From NCBI RefSeq assembly GCF_000090795.2, contig NW_003546547.1, positions 52,107-116,106 on the forward strand: a stretch of 64,000 nucleotides of DNA, read 5' to 3'. This document shows positions 35,035 through 47,312 of the stretch, piece by piece. Each line of letters starts with the position of its first letter. Within the stretch, counting starts at the first letter, position 1. This DNA is from Amphimedon queenslandica (lineage: Eukaryota > Porifera > Demospongiae > Haplosclerida > Niphatidae). The position numbers and the translations under genes were made by a program. A model generated the notes under the pieces. It was not told the DNA's origin. It made no database searches and saw only the letters and a list, made by a program, of their open reading frames with translations.

Positions 35035-37853
35035 TTAAAATATATGTAACAGACGTGACTCCTCCCCTTTACAACACGTCCCAGACCCCTCACAGATAAC
35101 ACGACTAGTACTCGTCTCCCAGTAACTGTCGGGCATTATACACCGAAGGACACAAGGGACCTCGGGACACTTTGAGAACTGATAGAGGTACCCTCTCGCC
35201 TGTGAGAGAACGATATCAACTGGCATCATGTTTGCAAGTCCGTTAAAATACACAGTTAGTTCGTTGAGTGTCATGTCCTCGTCAAGTGCTTTTTGACCAT
35301 ATATGGCCATGATAGCAATGCATAGAAAGAGGTGGAAGGAGTTGGTACTGTAGTTTGTCCAACAGGCCTCCCAGAGGAGGAGGGTGTCCTCCATTTTGAA
35401 CTCTCTCTTGAAGCTTATCAGTAGCCATCTGTGAGCAAAGAGGAGTGAGAGGCCTTCCTCAATGTCTGAGAGATAAAAGAAGAACCAAGGAAGGAGGAGA
35501 GAGAGAAGGCTACTGAGCAGAACCTAAAAAGAAGATAAATTGACACATTGCAACTATCACTCAGATCTGGGGTCAATTACAATCATACATGTACGGTTGT
35601 ACATGTACACGTACTTGTAATTAGAGGCTCAATTATAATTACAAATTACATAAAGTAATTGTAATTGAGGCTTAACAGAATGTTTTTATTAAAATTGTGT
35701 CATCAAAGCGTAGTAATACTGAATCAATACAGATGCAAAGAATTCTCCATTTTTATATTTTTTCCTGATGCATATACATGTTTTTTTGATGTTGTATACT
35801 TAGTTTGAGTTGATTCTGATCAATTTGGATTTATTATGAAATTTTAAAGCTGCTCATAAATCTACTTATGCTATTCAACATAGTACACACATAGTACAAC
35901 CATAGATATTAGAGACTATGTATAGACTACATAGTACTTCAACAAAGCATAATTGTAATCCTAATTGAGTATAATATCACAACTATACAATGTATGCATC
36001 GTGTAAAGAATTCGATTGGATAAGCTGTGATAATCTCTTCTCACCAGTTGTCTATGGAGTGTCACCCTTTTGCCAGCTTTTGTAAAAAATGGCGTCCTCT
36101 CTACCAGCCGAGTAAAACAGAAGAATGACTCGGCATCATTATCGAGACTCATCAAAATTGGAGCTAATATATCAGTCATGCCTACAAGTAGATAAAAATG
36201 GTAATACCCTATTTCTCTGTTTCCTTTTTACCTTGACAGTATGTTATATCTTTACGATATTCAAGCAAATAGTTTAGAATAATTTGCCTATACAAGATAA
36301 AAAAAGAGGAAAGTATACTTTGTAAAAAAAACAAAAAGCAAACCAGCTTCTTGTATATATTACCTAAGTCTGTCAAGATTAGGATTATCTTCTCCTTTAT
36401 AAAAAGGATGTGAACGGTCCGTTCTTCTAATATCATTGTCAACCTGTTGCAACATCTGGGTCAGTTTGTTATTTGTGGGCGTGGCTCCGTTGCTATGTGA
36501 CAACAAAGACTGATTAGACTTTCTATAGAAAAGCAATTTAATAGAGTAAGTGGGCGGATAAGATAAACAAAGAGGTTTACCTTTTCTCATTGAGTTGCTT
36601 GTATGTTGTCTGTCTCTCTTCATACTTCTCCCTCCTCACTTTCTCTGAGCTATCGAAATCAACCACACCCAACAGATAAAGCCAGACTTCTTTACGCAAT
36701 GAGGTCTCCACCCCACGAAAGAATACGGTCTGGGATAAAGATATGAAATTAAAATTGTCACAAAACTGATAATCTTTACTTGTAAGACTAATTTTTTATC
36801 CAGCACACGTCCGGCGGGGTCCTTCAACTGACCCCACATGGTCTCAGTCAGTACCCCACTCACCAGTCCTTCCTCTATGTGTAGTTCGGAGAGAGTGAGT
36901 CTTGGCCTAATGATTGTAAAGGTGTACTGGTTCGCTTCGCTGTTGTGCACATAAGTGAAGTACCGCCACGAGCGAAACTTTTTTATCAAGTCGTAGAGCC
37001 CGTTGTGTTTAAACGAAAAAATGAAATACTTTCTCTCCTGAGAGTATATGATGACTTCCCCGCCTGAGATACCGGCAGTAGGAGACTCGTAACGATAGAG
37101 TATCCTTATCGACTCCATTCTACCTAAATCAAGTGACAAGCTTTCATGCTCTCTCTCAGTTCTATCTCTACTACAAGCTCCTCCCCTAGTGGCTCCAGTC
37201 TCTAATTGATTAGGTTTTGAATAGGCTTCTTGAGAAGGATCAGAATCTCCTGTCTGTACTCTGGAGTGGTTTGTCATGCTATTATTGGGAGTCCAATTCA
37301 ATATGAGAGTCTGTCCAAAGTCAGCTCCACGAGTACATATATACATATATCCTTCAATTTCCTCCTCCTCCTCCTCCTCCTCTCCATGCATAGTGGTCGT
37401 TACAGAGGACGTGAGAGAATTGGGTGTCGTTTCAATCTCTTTGAGTTTAAACGATTGAGGATCGTGTTCGCTGCTACTTGTGTACGTGAGGCTAGCGTGA
37501 GGGCTGGGCGTTGACGCCCTGGCTATCCTACGACAGACGTTATTCTTGCAAAAGATGACATCGTCCTCCAAACCATCATAAACCTCGGGGGAGGGTGAGA
37601 AAGGATGGTGGTATATGGACCAGGAACCTGTTATTCCACCCACTTCCTCAGACACAGAGCCAACCGGTAGAGAGGGAGGGGGTGGCATGGTGTGCACTGA
37701 ACGCATTGAGTGCGTGTAGCGATCGCTGTTAGTGAAGCTACTTCCATCAGTGCTGCTGTTGGTGCTACTCGTGTTTGTCCGTCTCCTCCTCACTGGACCG
37801 AATGTCACGACGTCAGATATGGTGCTCAACGTCCGAGAGAAGAAAGGTTTCAT
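35035..37853 (-). CDS. TBC1D16: TBC1D16-like Rab GTPase-activating protein
   Basis: The stop is at 35035-35037. I chose the ATG at 37853 (MKPFFSRTLSTISDVVTFGP) because it aligns with the vertebrate N-terminus; an in-frame ATG at 37940 adds 29 residues. The first large exon holds VIFCKNNVCRRIA and GADFGQTLILNWTPN, then a region reading EVIIYSQERKYFIFSFKHNG. The TBC domain follows: an RTDRSHPFYKGEDNPN block preceded by VDNDIR, which supplies the IxxDxxR arginine finger; ITYCQGMTDILAPIL, the glutamine-finger motif; then WEACWTNYSTNSFHLFLCIA and IMAIYGQ. The two catalytic residues of the TBC mechanism are therefore intact. TBC1D16 acts on Rab4-type endosomal GTPases in vertebrates; that specificity is not shown here. 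It is about 760 residues. Confidence 0.92.
35730..35870 (+). repeat. Decayed single unit of the dispersed 186-187 bp repeat
   Basis: AATTCTCCATTTTTATA, CTGATGCATATACATG, TTTGAGTTGATTCTGATCAA and TTTTAAAGCTGCTC segments follow the monomer order, without the palindrome. It lies in a TBC1D16 intron. Confidence 0.7.
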
Positions 37854-38134
37854 GTCCTTTTTAAATTTTAAATAAAAGACTAAGGGAGAGAGAGAATAGA
37901 GATGGCTGGCCTGCTGTTCTAAAATTTTTTGAGCTTGCACCTGATTAGCCCCGCCCCAATATACAAAATAATTTTCCGTATATTCTCAATGGACTCCCTC
38001 TCCGTGCATTTCCGTATAACCTTGGACACTATTCAGGGCCGGTCGGTGGTATTCTAAAAAATTTGCCGTCACTGCCAGTCTCCTTTTCTTTCTTCCTCCT
38101 AGCTCTCTACAAGCAGCAGAAATCCAGTAAAAGG

Positions 38135-40426
38135 ATGCCTCGTTTTAAGCGGAAGGGCTCTGGTGTCTCTAGGATCGAGCCACTCTCCCACGACCATTTT
38201 GCCTTCAGGAAGGTAAGTGAGAAATTCCGCTAGAAATCATTCTATAATCATGAAATGCAACTCTGCACTGCACCGAGACTCTGAATCCCTATTAAACAAA
38301 TATTTTTGAGCCTCTAAAGCAATGAATTGTATACAACAGAAAGTGTGAACCAGTGATTATAGTAATTAAGCAACAGCAATCAAAGCCTGTAGCAATGTGG
38401 CAGACAATGTTAGAAGAGGGTTACGTGTGTGTAGCCCATTTCCTCCAGCTGTCACTAAATCAATACACGAGCCTGTTTGTGGAGCAATGCATTTTTTAGC
38501 AAACAATAGCAATTTTAAAATTACGTATGGTGCACCTGCTCTGCTTTTAAAGTCCTGGGATTGTTGGATTGAGTGTAAGAGAGTTCAAGTTACGCTGACC
38601 TTAGTGTTTTGCCTTGGCATCAGTTGTGTATTGTGTAACTTGTATTCTCAAAGGGACTTAACAACTGATACACACACACAGTGATCACCTGCTTATTGGA
38701 CACCACACACACACATACGCATACTGGAGATGCACATTAGTGTTACTAATAATCATTGGTATGTTCACAGTTTGATGCAATTATAGCATATTTGTGAGTA
38801 ATTAATATTATTTGTGGTTTTTCTCTCTCCCTCACCTTGTCCTGATCCATTTCCTCATATTTCTACTGTTAGAGTGTATTCCATGGCTTTCCTATGTCAC
38901 CGTCTGCCATTAACTTTGATGATGAAAGTCAACTGCTAGCCATTGGGACTGAAACCGGAGAACTGAGAATGTAAACAAAAATTGAAATTGCTTCTCTCTC
39001 TCTCTCTTTCTCTTTTTGCCTTAATAATGCAGCATGGAGTGTCAAAAAACATAATGATGTTTATCTTTTCCTTTTCTCTCTTATTCTTTGTCTCTCTTAT
39101 TTTTGATTGCCTACAGCTATGGTCAACCAGGTGTGGAATTTGCTGGTCGCACCAGTTCAGAGAAGACCATAACCAAAATATTCTCCTTTGGCTCACTGGT
39201 AAGTAATACATGTACAATAGTCCTTAGAGCTAGAATTATAAAGTACATAATATTTTAAGTTAATAATGAAGCACATTATTATTATTATTATTATTATACT
39301 CATTTGCTATTGATATCATTATTGTTTTTATTATAGTAGTTCATAATAATACAGATGTGTCACATTAATAATAATTGATATTTTACGATTGCATGTTTTA
39401 TGATTAGATAGGGAGTAGTTATTACTCTTTGTAGATGATGGTGTGGGTGTAATGGCATGTTGAGATATGTGTATGTGTACAATGTAGATATGTCCTTTGC
39501 TTTTACAGCATATGTGTGGGTGTTGTAGCTGATAATATCTCATTTATCTTTCCTCTTATCTCTCTCTTTCTCTCTCTCTCTCTCTAGTATCAATATCTGA
39601 CAGTTCAGGATGACAACTCTCTCCTTTTGTGGCAGCTGGAAGGGGAAAGTGGTCTACCAGCACTGAAGATTGCAAATGAATTTGTCATGGAAAGAGACGA
39701 GTAAATATGACATAATATAGTCTCATGGTTTTAAAATTATTTTTAAAATATTTTTTAGAGGAAAGACCATAACGTCTGCTTGTCTGTCTAAGTTAGCCGG
39801 ACACTTTTACATTGGAACGGAGAGTGGTAATGTGTATGTTCTTGATGTAAGGCTCTTCATGGTCAAGGATGATTCCATCAATTGGGCCAATGCAACAGCA
39901 CTGTAACTATATAAATATAATTAACATCAGTTTATATGTTTCATTATAGCTATTTATTATTGTTAGAATTTCCCTTACAGAATAATGCCCCACTGTGTGT
40001 ATGTGTGTGTAGCCTACAACATTTATATGGTATTACTCTGATCTCATTATTCTGCTATGGAGTTTGTGTAGTGAAATTCCTTGAGTGATTCAATTGTGAA
40101 TATGTGGGGTCGTATGCCAAATTCTTTATGCTTGTATTTTCTAGATATTTTCTATTACTAAGTTTGTCATGAATAACCTCACAAACTACGTGTAAATGTA
40201 TATCTTTATTTTCCATCTTTCTCCATTTTTCTCTTCTCTTTTTTTGCAGTATTCAAAAGTCCACTCAGACTCACCCTGGATCAGTTACGTCCATTGAGCT
40301 CTCCCCAGCGAACCACAACAAGCTGTTGATTGGATATGAGAAAGGAATCATCGTCCTCTGGGATGTCACCCAACCTCTACCCGAGAGAAACTTTCCTACT
40401 ACAATGGAGGAGATAAAACAAGTAAG

Positions 40427-40486
<60 letters not shown>

Positions 40487-43400
40487 GAACAGTGTTTATG
40501 TCCTTTCTTTCTGCCTCATATTAATAGCCATTAACATCATTGTCGTGGCAAAGAGAAGGGAAGAAGTTCATGTCTGCTCATAAAGACTCCAGTCTTTATT
40601 ATTGGAATATTAACTCATCCACCCCAGAAGAAGGACCCACCAAACAATATGGTATAAAGCAATGCATACAGTATCTTTTTATTGGCTTTAAAATGATGTC
40701 TGCAAATATTAATTTAGACTGATTCTGATGTTAGTTATGACCATCTCTAATAATTACATGTATACGTGTATGTACATGTATCTTATTCTTTTCTCTTTCT
40801 CTTTTCTTAAAGGTGAAGTATGTGAGCCTATTGATCGCATTAAGTGGCTTAATTCGACTAGCAATCCTCTTGACATATTCTCTGGTGGCTTGCCCTCTGA
40901 GGATAAAGATGAGCACAATATAGTCACGGTCATTCAAGGAACGGAGCACGTTGCTTTAGACTTCTCTTCAAGAGTCATTGATTTTGTCACAATCACAGGT
41001 CAGTCAAATAGCCTTTGATTTAGTATCTTGTATGTTTTAGAGTTTTTTTTATAAATCATGTGAATTCTTGTATATTTATTTATACATAGATCCTGATACT
41101 AAGAGAGGGAAGGCATTGATTGTTCTTTGTCAACAGGAATTGCTAGCTTTTGATCTAGAGGCACCAAAGTACATAAATAACAAATCAGCCTTTATCTCAT
41201 GTGAATTTCCTCTTTTTACTTCAGATGTCCTATGATTAAAAAACCATACTTGCACAGTATCCATTCTTCTCCTGTAACCTGTCTTAAAGCATTTGACAAT
41301 TGTCCCAAAGACATTTTGAGTGTATTTGAAGCAGCTTCTGAGGCCAATGCTAATTCTTCTACCAACAATACTTATATCAGCGCAATGGTGAGCTTTAACT
41401 CCCTTTCTCTTGAATTCCATTGTCTCTTATGTGTCAGCATTCATCACATACCCATAGTATAGTAATTAGTTTTGGCTATGTATAGTTACTACAGAATGCA
41501 TTGGGAGATAGTCTTTCCGTAATAATTTGGCAATTAATTGTTTCATTATTGATGTTGACAGTCACTAAGAAGGAGGAGAGCATTCTACGTATAGGCTTGG
41601 TACTATGCTACAACACGTATCACTGACTATCAACTATTCCATTTAATTTGCAATAAATTTATTTTGCAGGTCTACTCTACTGCTTCATGTGCATTCACTA
41701 TACCATAGTTGTGGTTAGCTTATTCCTAGCTTCCTTTCATATGTTTGGGTGCTTGTATTATTAATTGGATATTGCAAGTGTAGTTTGTACATGTACATAT
41801 ACAGTGCGTGTTCTGATTGAGTGAGTGAAAAATGTGTGTAGAGTAGTCACTGTTCTATCTGTTGGCATTAATTAGAATAATACACTATAATTATTTATTA
41901 TTATATTTTATATTGTAGGCGTGGCCAGTCAATGGAGGGTTTGTACGCGTGTCTGATCCGCCTACGCTAGACCTACTGGTTACTGGGTAAGTGGATATGA
42001 TAATATCTTTATTCATATCACTGAATGTACTCTTAATATGTTAGTGTTATCAATCGCATGCTTGATATCCTGTTTGGCAGTTGACAAATTTATTGACTGT
42101 GTCGATCACACTCTTCATATGTACATGTACATGTACTATATCTTATATGTACATGTATATGTGTGTGTGTGTGTGTGTGTGTCTGTAAATGGTGCATGTC
42201 TGTCACTTTTTCATGTCAGTCTGTCTGTCTTGTTGTTAATTGCTTGTTGTTCCTTTGTGAGTTGTTGTCTTTTGTTTAGTTGTACACTTCTATACATGTA
42301 CATTGTACATTATTAATGGGACAGCTAGTTTCTCTGTAACTGGTCCTTTACTGTGGCATTTTAATTGCATTGTTATTGTATTAGTCAACACAGTTCAACT
42401 TTATTTGCACACAGTAATTATATTGTATTACATATGTGTACAGTGTCTAGATGTATAATATTCCCTGATTTTTAATTTGGGATTGTTATGATGTTGTAAC
42501 GATATCTGCCAAATTGCCTTTGTTCTACTTTGTTGTTCCTCCTATTCCTTATACATTGTATATGTTGTACCACATGTATATAATAATCATACGGTATATG
42601 ATATAATTATATTAAATTGTTACTCCTCCTATTCCCTCCTTTATCTCAGTCATGCAAGTGGTTCTATCAAGTTTTGGAACACGACGAGTTCTGCCATGGA
42701 TCTCATCTATGAACTCAAGACCTCCTCCATCTTTCAGAACTCTGATGGTGAGGAATTTGACGAGGCTGCCTTCTCTGAGTTCCAGTGGCCTCCGTATCGA
42801 AAGGTTTCATCGTACGATCCTTACGACGACGATACTCGACTTTCCATCCGATTTATCGACTTTTGTCCGTATTCTCTCAAACTTTGCATCGGAGGAGAAG
42901 GAGGCCAGGCACTCACTTTTGCTTTCAATCCCGAGCCAGCTGAAGTCAGAGTTGAGGTGTGTAACATTACAATATCCTTTTATTGAAGTGTAAATTAATA
43001 TATCACAGCTTGAGTGTACACATTCACGTATATGATACTCTCCTTTTCTTTCATTCCCTTTATTCATCACTGAATGATGATGCTACTAATAATTACCCAT
43101 TCCTCTCCCTTGTAGCACATTGTTGCTGATATATTTATCGAGGAAGTGAGGACTAGAGGTAGAGGAGGTGGGCTCAGGAACAATGCTCCTCTTGAGTGTA
43201 AAAGTGATTTCATACAACTACCTGCCGGTTTCCAACCCTCACTATGTCTCCAGTGTATGCCAGCCATGCCTGTTACTGCATTAGCTTTCAGGCCCAGCTA
43301 TGGACTGTAAGTTATAATGTAGTCTGTGTTGATATACATCAGACTGCATTGGAGTCAGGGTTTCCCACAAAGCATGCTACACGTAAGTGTGGTAATAAGC

Positions 43401-46400
43401 ATGCTTCATGAGCTGATTACAGCTAATATATGACCATTTGGAGCAACTTTAAAAATTCATAAAAAATCCAAATTTGATCAGAATCAGCTCAAACTTTCTA
43501 CACAACATCAGAACATGTACATGTATACATGTATGTATCAGAAAAATGCACGATAGCACAGGGTCTTAGGCATAATTTTTGAGCAACTTGAGTCCACTGG
43601 CAAGAAGCTGCTGACCACTATGCCAAAATCCTGTGGGAAACCCTAATTGGAGTTAAGCACAAACACATTTTATTTTAGCATTATTATAATTAGTTTATTT
43701 TATAGGCGATTTTCGTTTATTTTTTATTTTAAAAGTTATTACTTTCTTTTGTGTGTTTTTATTTGTTATGTTTGCATTGTTACGCACGTAATCTTACATT
43801 TCCCCATCAAATATAATCCAACCACTTTCATTAATTCATCTTTTTTCTTCTCTCTTTCAGTGTTGCCGTCGCTAATAACAAAGGATTTGTTGTCGCTAAT
43901 TTCTTTACAAAGTGTATCGTCCTGGTTCATCCAACAGTCCTTTCTGACGGGGTTGAGGCGAGGAACATCAGTCGAGTTCAGTCCATGAGACGTTCTCTTC
44001 GTAGCTCCCTCCGCCGTCGCTCAAGCACTGCCATAGCCGAGGAAAGACGCAAGATTGTAGCCTCTTTTAATTTGGAGTCCGGCATCGAGGAGAAGAGACC
44101 AAGCTCGGCCAGGTCCCCACTGAAGGACAGGCGGACCCAGTCGGTTGATGGACAGATATTCTTAGACTCTGGTGGCCCTGTGGTTCAAGTAGCAATACCT
44201 CCTGAGCAGAGAGGGGTCGTCTGTCATCTATTGTTTTCTGAGACTCATATCTCAGGTAATATCAAATTAACATGTACATGTACATAAATGCAAATATCAC
44301 CTACATGATTGCATTTTTAATGATATTAATTTTGCACATTATGCTTTCAGGCGGTGGCCCTCATGTAAGTGTCATAGCGTCTACAATGGGTTCTTCACTC
44401 ATTCGATACACCATTGAAGTGCCGACAAAAGACATGAAATACACTGGACCCAATAGAGCATTTCCTGCAGGTAACAGGATGACGTGTATGAGTATATATC
44501 ATGTTGTATTAGAGCTGGGCGATAGTGATAAAATCACTATCACGGTATTTGCCTCGATTACTATCCCGATAGTGAAACTATCCCGATAGTGAAACTATCA
44601 CGATATAATAGCTTTTATGTGTTTAGTTTATTAATTTTAAATTAAAATGATACAACTCAGCAATGCAATAAATGTAGCATATTATTATGTACGTATTATT
44701 GATTGATGTGTTGTTTAACTAGTAAGCATAATCGTTGTTCATTTACAACATGCCCAAGCTCTACCAAATATGACTCTTAAATTGCTACACCATTGCCATG
44801 ACTATAACACTTAATGGCTAAAAATGTGGTTATAGCACAGAGCATGCCTAGACTGGCTGGCTAGATCCACTATCACGATAGCTTAAATACTACTATCACA
44901 TCACGATAGCTTCTATACTATCGCGATAGTGAATATATTTGAAACTATCGCCCAGCTCTATGTTGTATGTTTCAATAATGAGGAATTGTATGAGATGCAT
45001 ATGTAAACCAGTAAAGCTACATTCACTTTAGTCTCTTTGTTCGTATACAACATGTACTTTTAGTTTTTATCTCTCACTTTAGGCAAGGATTATGGTCTGG
45101 TGCATGCTGCTCCCATAGTTGGTCTGTTTGTTCTTGATCATGACATGCAACCGGTTCCTTCTCCGTCTGAAATTGAAGCAAAGGCTGCACCAAGTAAGCC
45201 TTGCTTATATTGCCTGACTCTTTTAATTAATTACTACGTTTTAAATTATTATTAGGCCCCAACATGGAGCCACCGCACTATCTCGTAATAGTAACACAAG
45301 AGCAAATAAAAGTAAGAGAAAAGGGAAGATATTATGTTGTAGAGCCACTTGTTATAATATACTTGTTTTATGACATGCTTCTGAACATTGTAGATCATAT
45401 CGCTGCCTAACATGAGGTCAAAACGCAAAGAGAAAGTGAACAATTTAATTCATGAGAGAATAAGCAAGGCTTGGATGATTAAAGCTAAAGTAGCTGGTAA
45501 GGAAAAAAATAGAAATAAAATTATGAAGTACTGTACGACGTAAAATTTCACTTTTTTATTTGTAGCTGCTCCAATTGGTGCCAGCAGAGATTGGAACAAT
45601 GCACTGGTTGTCATGACAACCATAGGACACATTCTTGTGTATTCTCTCCCTGACATTAAAATAATGTACCACAAGGAACTCTATGTGTTGCCTTCTGATC
45701 AAAAGTGAGGACACAAAAATATTGAGTGTTTTATTCTTTTTAATGTGTAGAGCAATGCAGAGCTTGATAGTTTCTTCAAATGCTGAATCGTTTCATTTGA
45801 GATCATTCTCAGAGTTAGAGAGACAACTCCTCTGCTCTTATAACTTGTAAGGAATGTTTGTGTGACTAATTTTTACACACTCTCTCTCTCCCCCTCTCTC
45901 TCTCACCTCTTACAGTTCATACCATACAAGTCTTCAGCCTAACTTACACTCATTTGAAGGTGCTACTGGTCAAGCTACACAACGTCCTCAATCACGACAA
46001 CAAAAGGTAGAGAAGAGAGAGAGAGAGATGGGGGGAAAGAGATTCATTGTACATGTACAGTACATTTGCATACATTTGTATTGCATTCTTAGCTAATGCA
46101 TTTTTATTATTTTTGTTGTATTTATCTTAGCCTCCTGAGCTATCATCAGCTCCAGGTCGTACCAGTTCCTCCACTAACAGTACTCCGGCACGAGAGACGT
46201 CAACCAGTAAACCAAACTCAATGAGATTCAGAAGGTACTGTATTGACTATTGAGGAACGTGTGAAAAGCGTGACTGTATCTATTAATACTTGTTTATCAC
46301 TAAATGAAGCATTTTATGATAAATTTATCATTTTTATTTTAATAGTTCAGCACAAAGTGAAACGTCATTAAATACTGGTACATCGGTTAGGAGTAGGTCA

Positions 46401-46853
46401 CTTTCACCAGGTAAGCGTACAGAATGTACTGCATGTTAAATGTAACGTGTACATGTGCAGGTGCTAGTATGGAATTGGCTAAGAAGAAGTCAGCTGACCA
46501 GCCAATAGCTAACGGGATAGACAATGAACTAGAGCCCCACCCTCCTGTCATACCTGAAGTGACTCCTGTAGCAAAGGACGTCATGGCCAGTGCAGCTGCC
46601 TTTACTCAAATATATGACAGGTGAGTATAAGGGACTGTTAGGAGAGGACTCATTTCTCCTTTTCTTTTATTGTAGTAAGCATCAGGGATCCTCTTCGAGC
46701 TCCTCTAGTGATTCTGAGTCTGAGAGTGAAAGCGATGATGACGATGACGATGATGATGTAGATGAGATGGTTGGAGGAGGAGGTGGAACGTTTTTTAATC
46801 CTTTACTAATGGACGATGTATGTTAACTTGCACACTCAAACCCTCTTTAATTC

Positions 46854-46885
<32 letters not shown>

Positions 46886-47010
46886 AGGAGAATGAAGGAG
46901 GTGCTTCACAGGAGTTAGATACCATAATAGCTTCATCTCTCCAGCAGTTAGAGAGTGCCAGGTCATTCTACGAGAGAATGCAAAAGCAAGCAAGAGGCTC
47001 TGAAACTTGA
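38135..47010 (+). CDS. LLGL1: Lethal giant larvae homologue (LLGL), cell polarity WD40 protein
   Basis: The start is ATG 38135 (MPRFKRKGSGVSRIEPLSHD) and the stop 47008-47010, with about 20 exons over 8.9 kb and roughly 1,000 residues. WD40/LGL blocks run: HGFPMSPSAINFDDESQLLA, YGQPGVEFAG, DNSLLLWQLEG, LIGYEKGIIVLWDVTQPLP, DIFSGGLPSED, DFSSRVIDFVTI, TGHASGSIKFWNT, WPPYRKVSSYDPYDDDTRLS, QLPAGFQPSLCLQCMPAMPV. The segment ISRVQSMRRSLRSSLRRRSS (about 43965-44025) corresponds to the loop phosphorylated by aPKC, which controls cortical release of LGL. The C-terminus has an acidic Asp run and no SNARE motif, which favours LLGL over tomosyn. Introns are longer than the local norm and contain a hAT MITE and microsatellites. 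The 1/2 paralogue label is arbitrary in a sponge. Confidence 0.9.
40431..40477. repeat. (GA)n microsatellite
   Basis: An uninterrupted GA run of about 45 bp directly follows a splice donor in an LLGL intron. Confidence 0.95.
43430..43600 (-). repeat. Decayed unit of the dispersed palindromic repeat
   Basis: GAGCAACTTTAAAAATTCAT, AAATCCAAATTTGATCAGAA, TCAGCTCAAACTTTCTAC and GTACATGTATACATGTATG follow the reverse-orientation monomer. The palindrome is lost. It lies in an LLGL intron. Confidence 0.75.
44502..44968. mobile_element. hAT-type MITE with 8-bp target-site duplication
   Basis: The 451-bp element spans 44510-44960. Its 17-bp terminal inverted repeats are perfect: TAGAGCTGGGCGATAGT at 44510-44526 and its reverse complement at 44944-44960. 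TGTTGTAT flanks both sides (44502-44509 and 44961-44968), an exact 8-bp duplication. Eight-base duplications with short inverted repeats are typical of hAT elements. Sub-terminal CTATC(A/C)CGATAG motifs repeat inside. It carries no transposase and lies in an LLGL intron. Confidence 0.93.
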
Positions 47011-47099
47011 GATTTCAGCCGTTTTTATGATCAGACATTTAATCTAAATTTTAAATCACCGCTCTCTGCTTTTCATATTGATCCTTGACAGTTTAGTTG

Positions 47100-47135
<36 letters not shown>

Positions 47136-47312
47136 TGTTGTTTTTGTTTTTGTTGTTGTTGTGGTTATATCATATATAATTATTATTATTAATATAGTGT
47201 AATTTTTAAGTAATAATATTCACAATAGTAATTAATAATTTGCAGTAGAAAGTAGAAAGCCCATCCCATTTTAATATTTTAACAACTAACAAAATATTGG
47301 GCGGTTTAATTA
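47011..47312. other. Short gap between LLGL and RNASEH2A (same strand)
   Basis: AT-rich 3' flank with an (ATT)n run (about 47100-47132) and a GTTGTTTTT tract. It must hold the LLGL polyadenylation site and the RNASEH2A promoter. No TATA box or known motif recognised. Confidence 0.7.

Noticed and set aside
38397-38684. A 95-residue open frame in the first LLGL intron
   Set aside because: No homology that I recognise, low hydropathy pattern consistency, and it ends in a CA-repeat tail; it is within an intron with good splice signals on both sides.
38135-47010. Tomosyn (STXBP5) as the identity of the large WD40 gene
   Set aside because: The C-terminus lacks a v-SNARE motif and the SRVQSMRRSLRSSLRR loop matches the LGL phosphorylation region.
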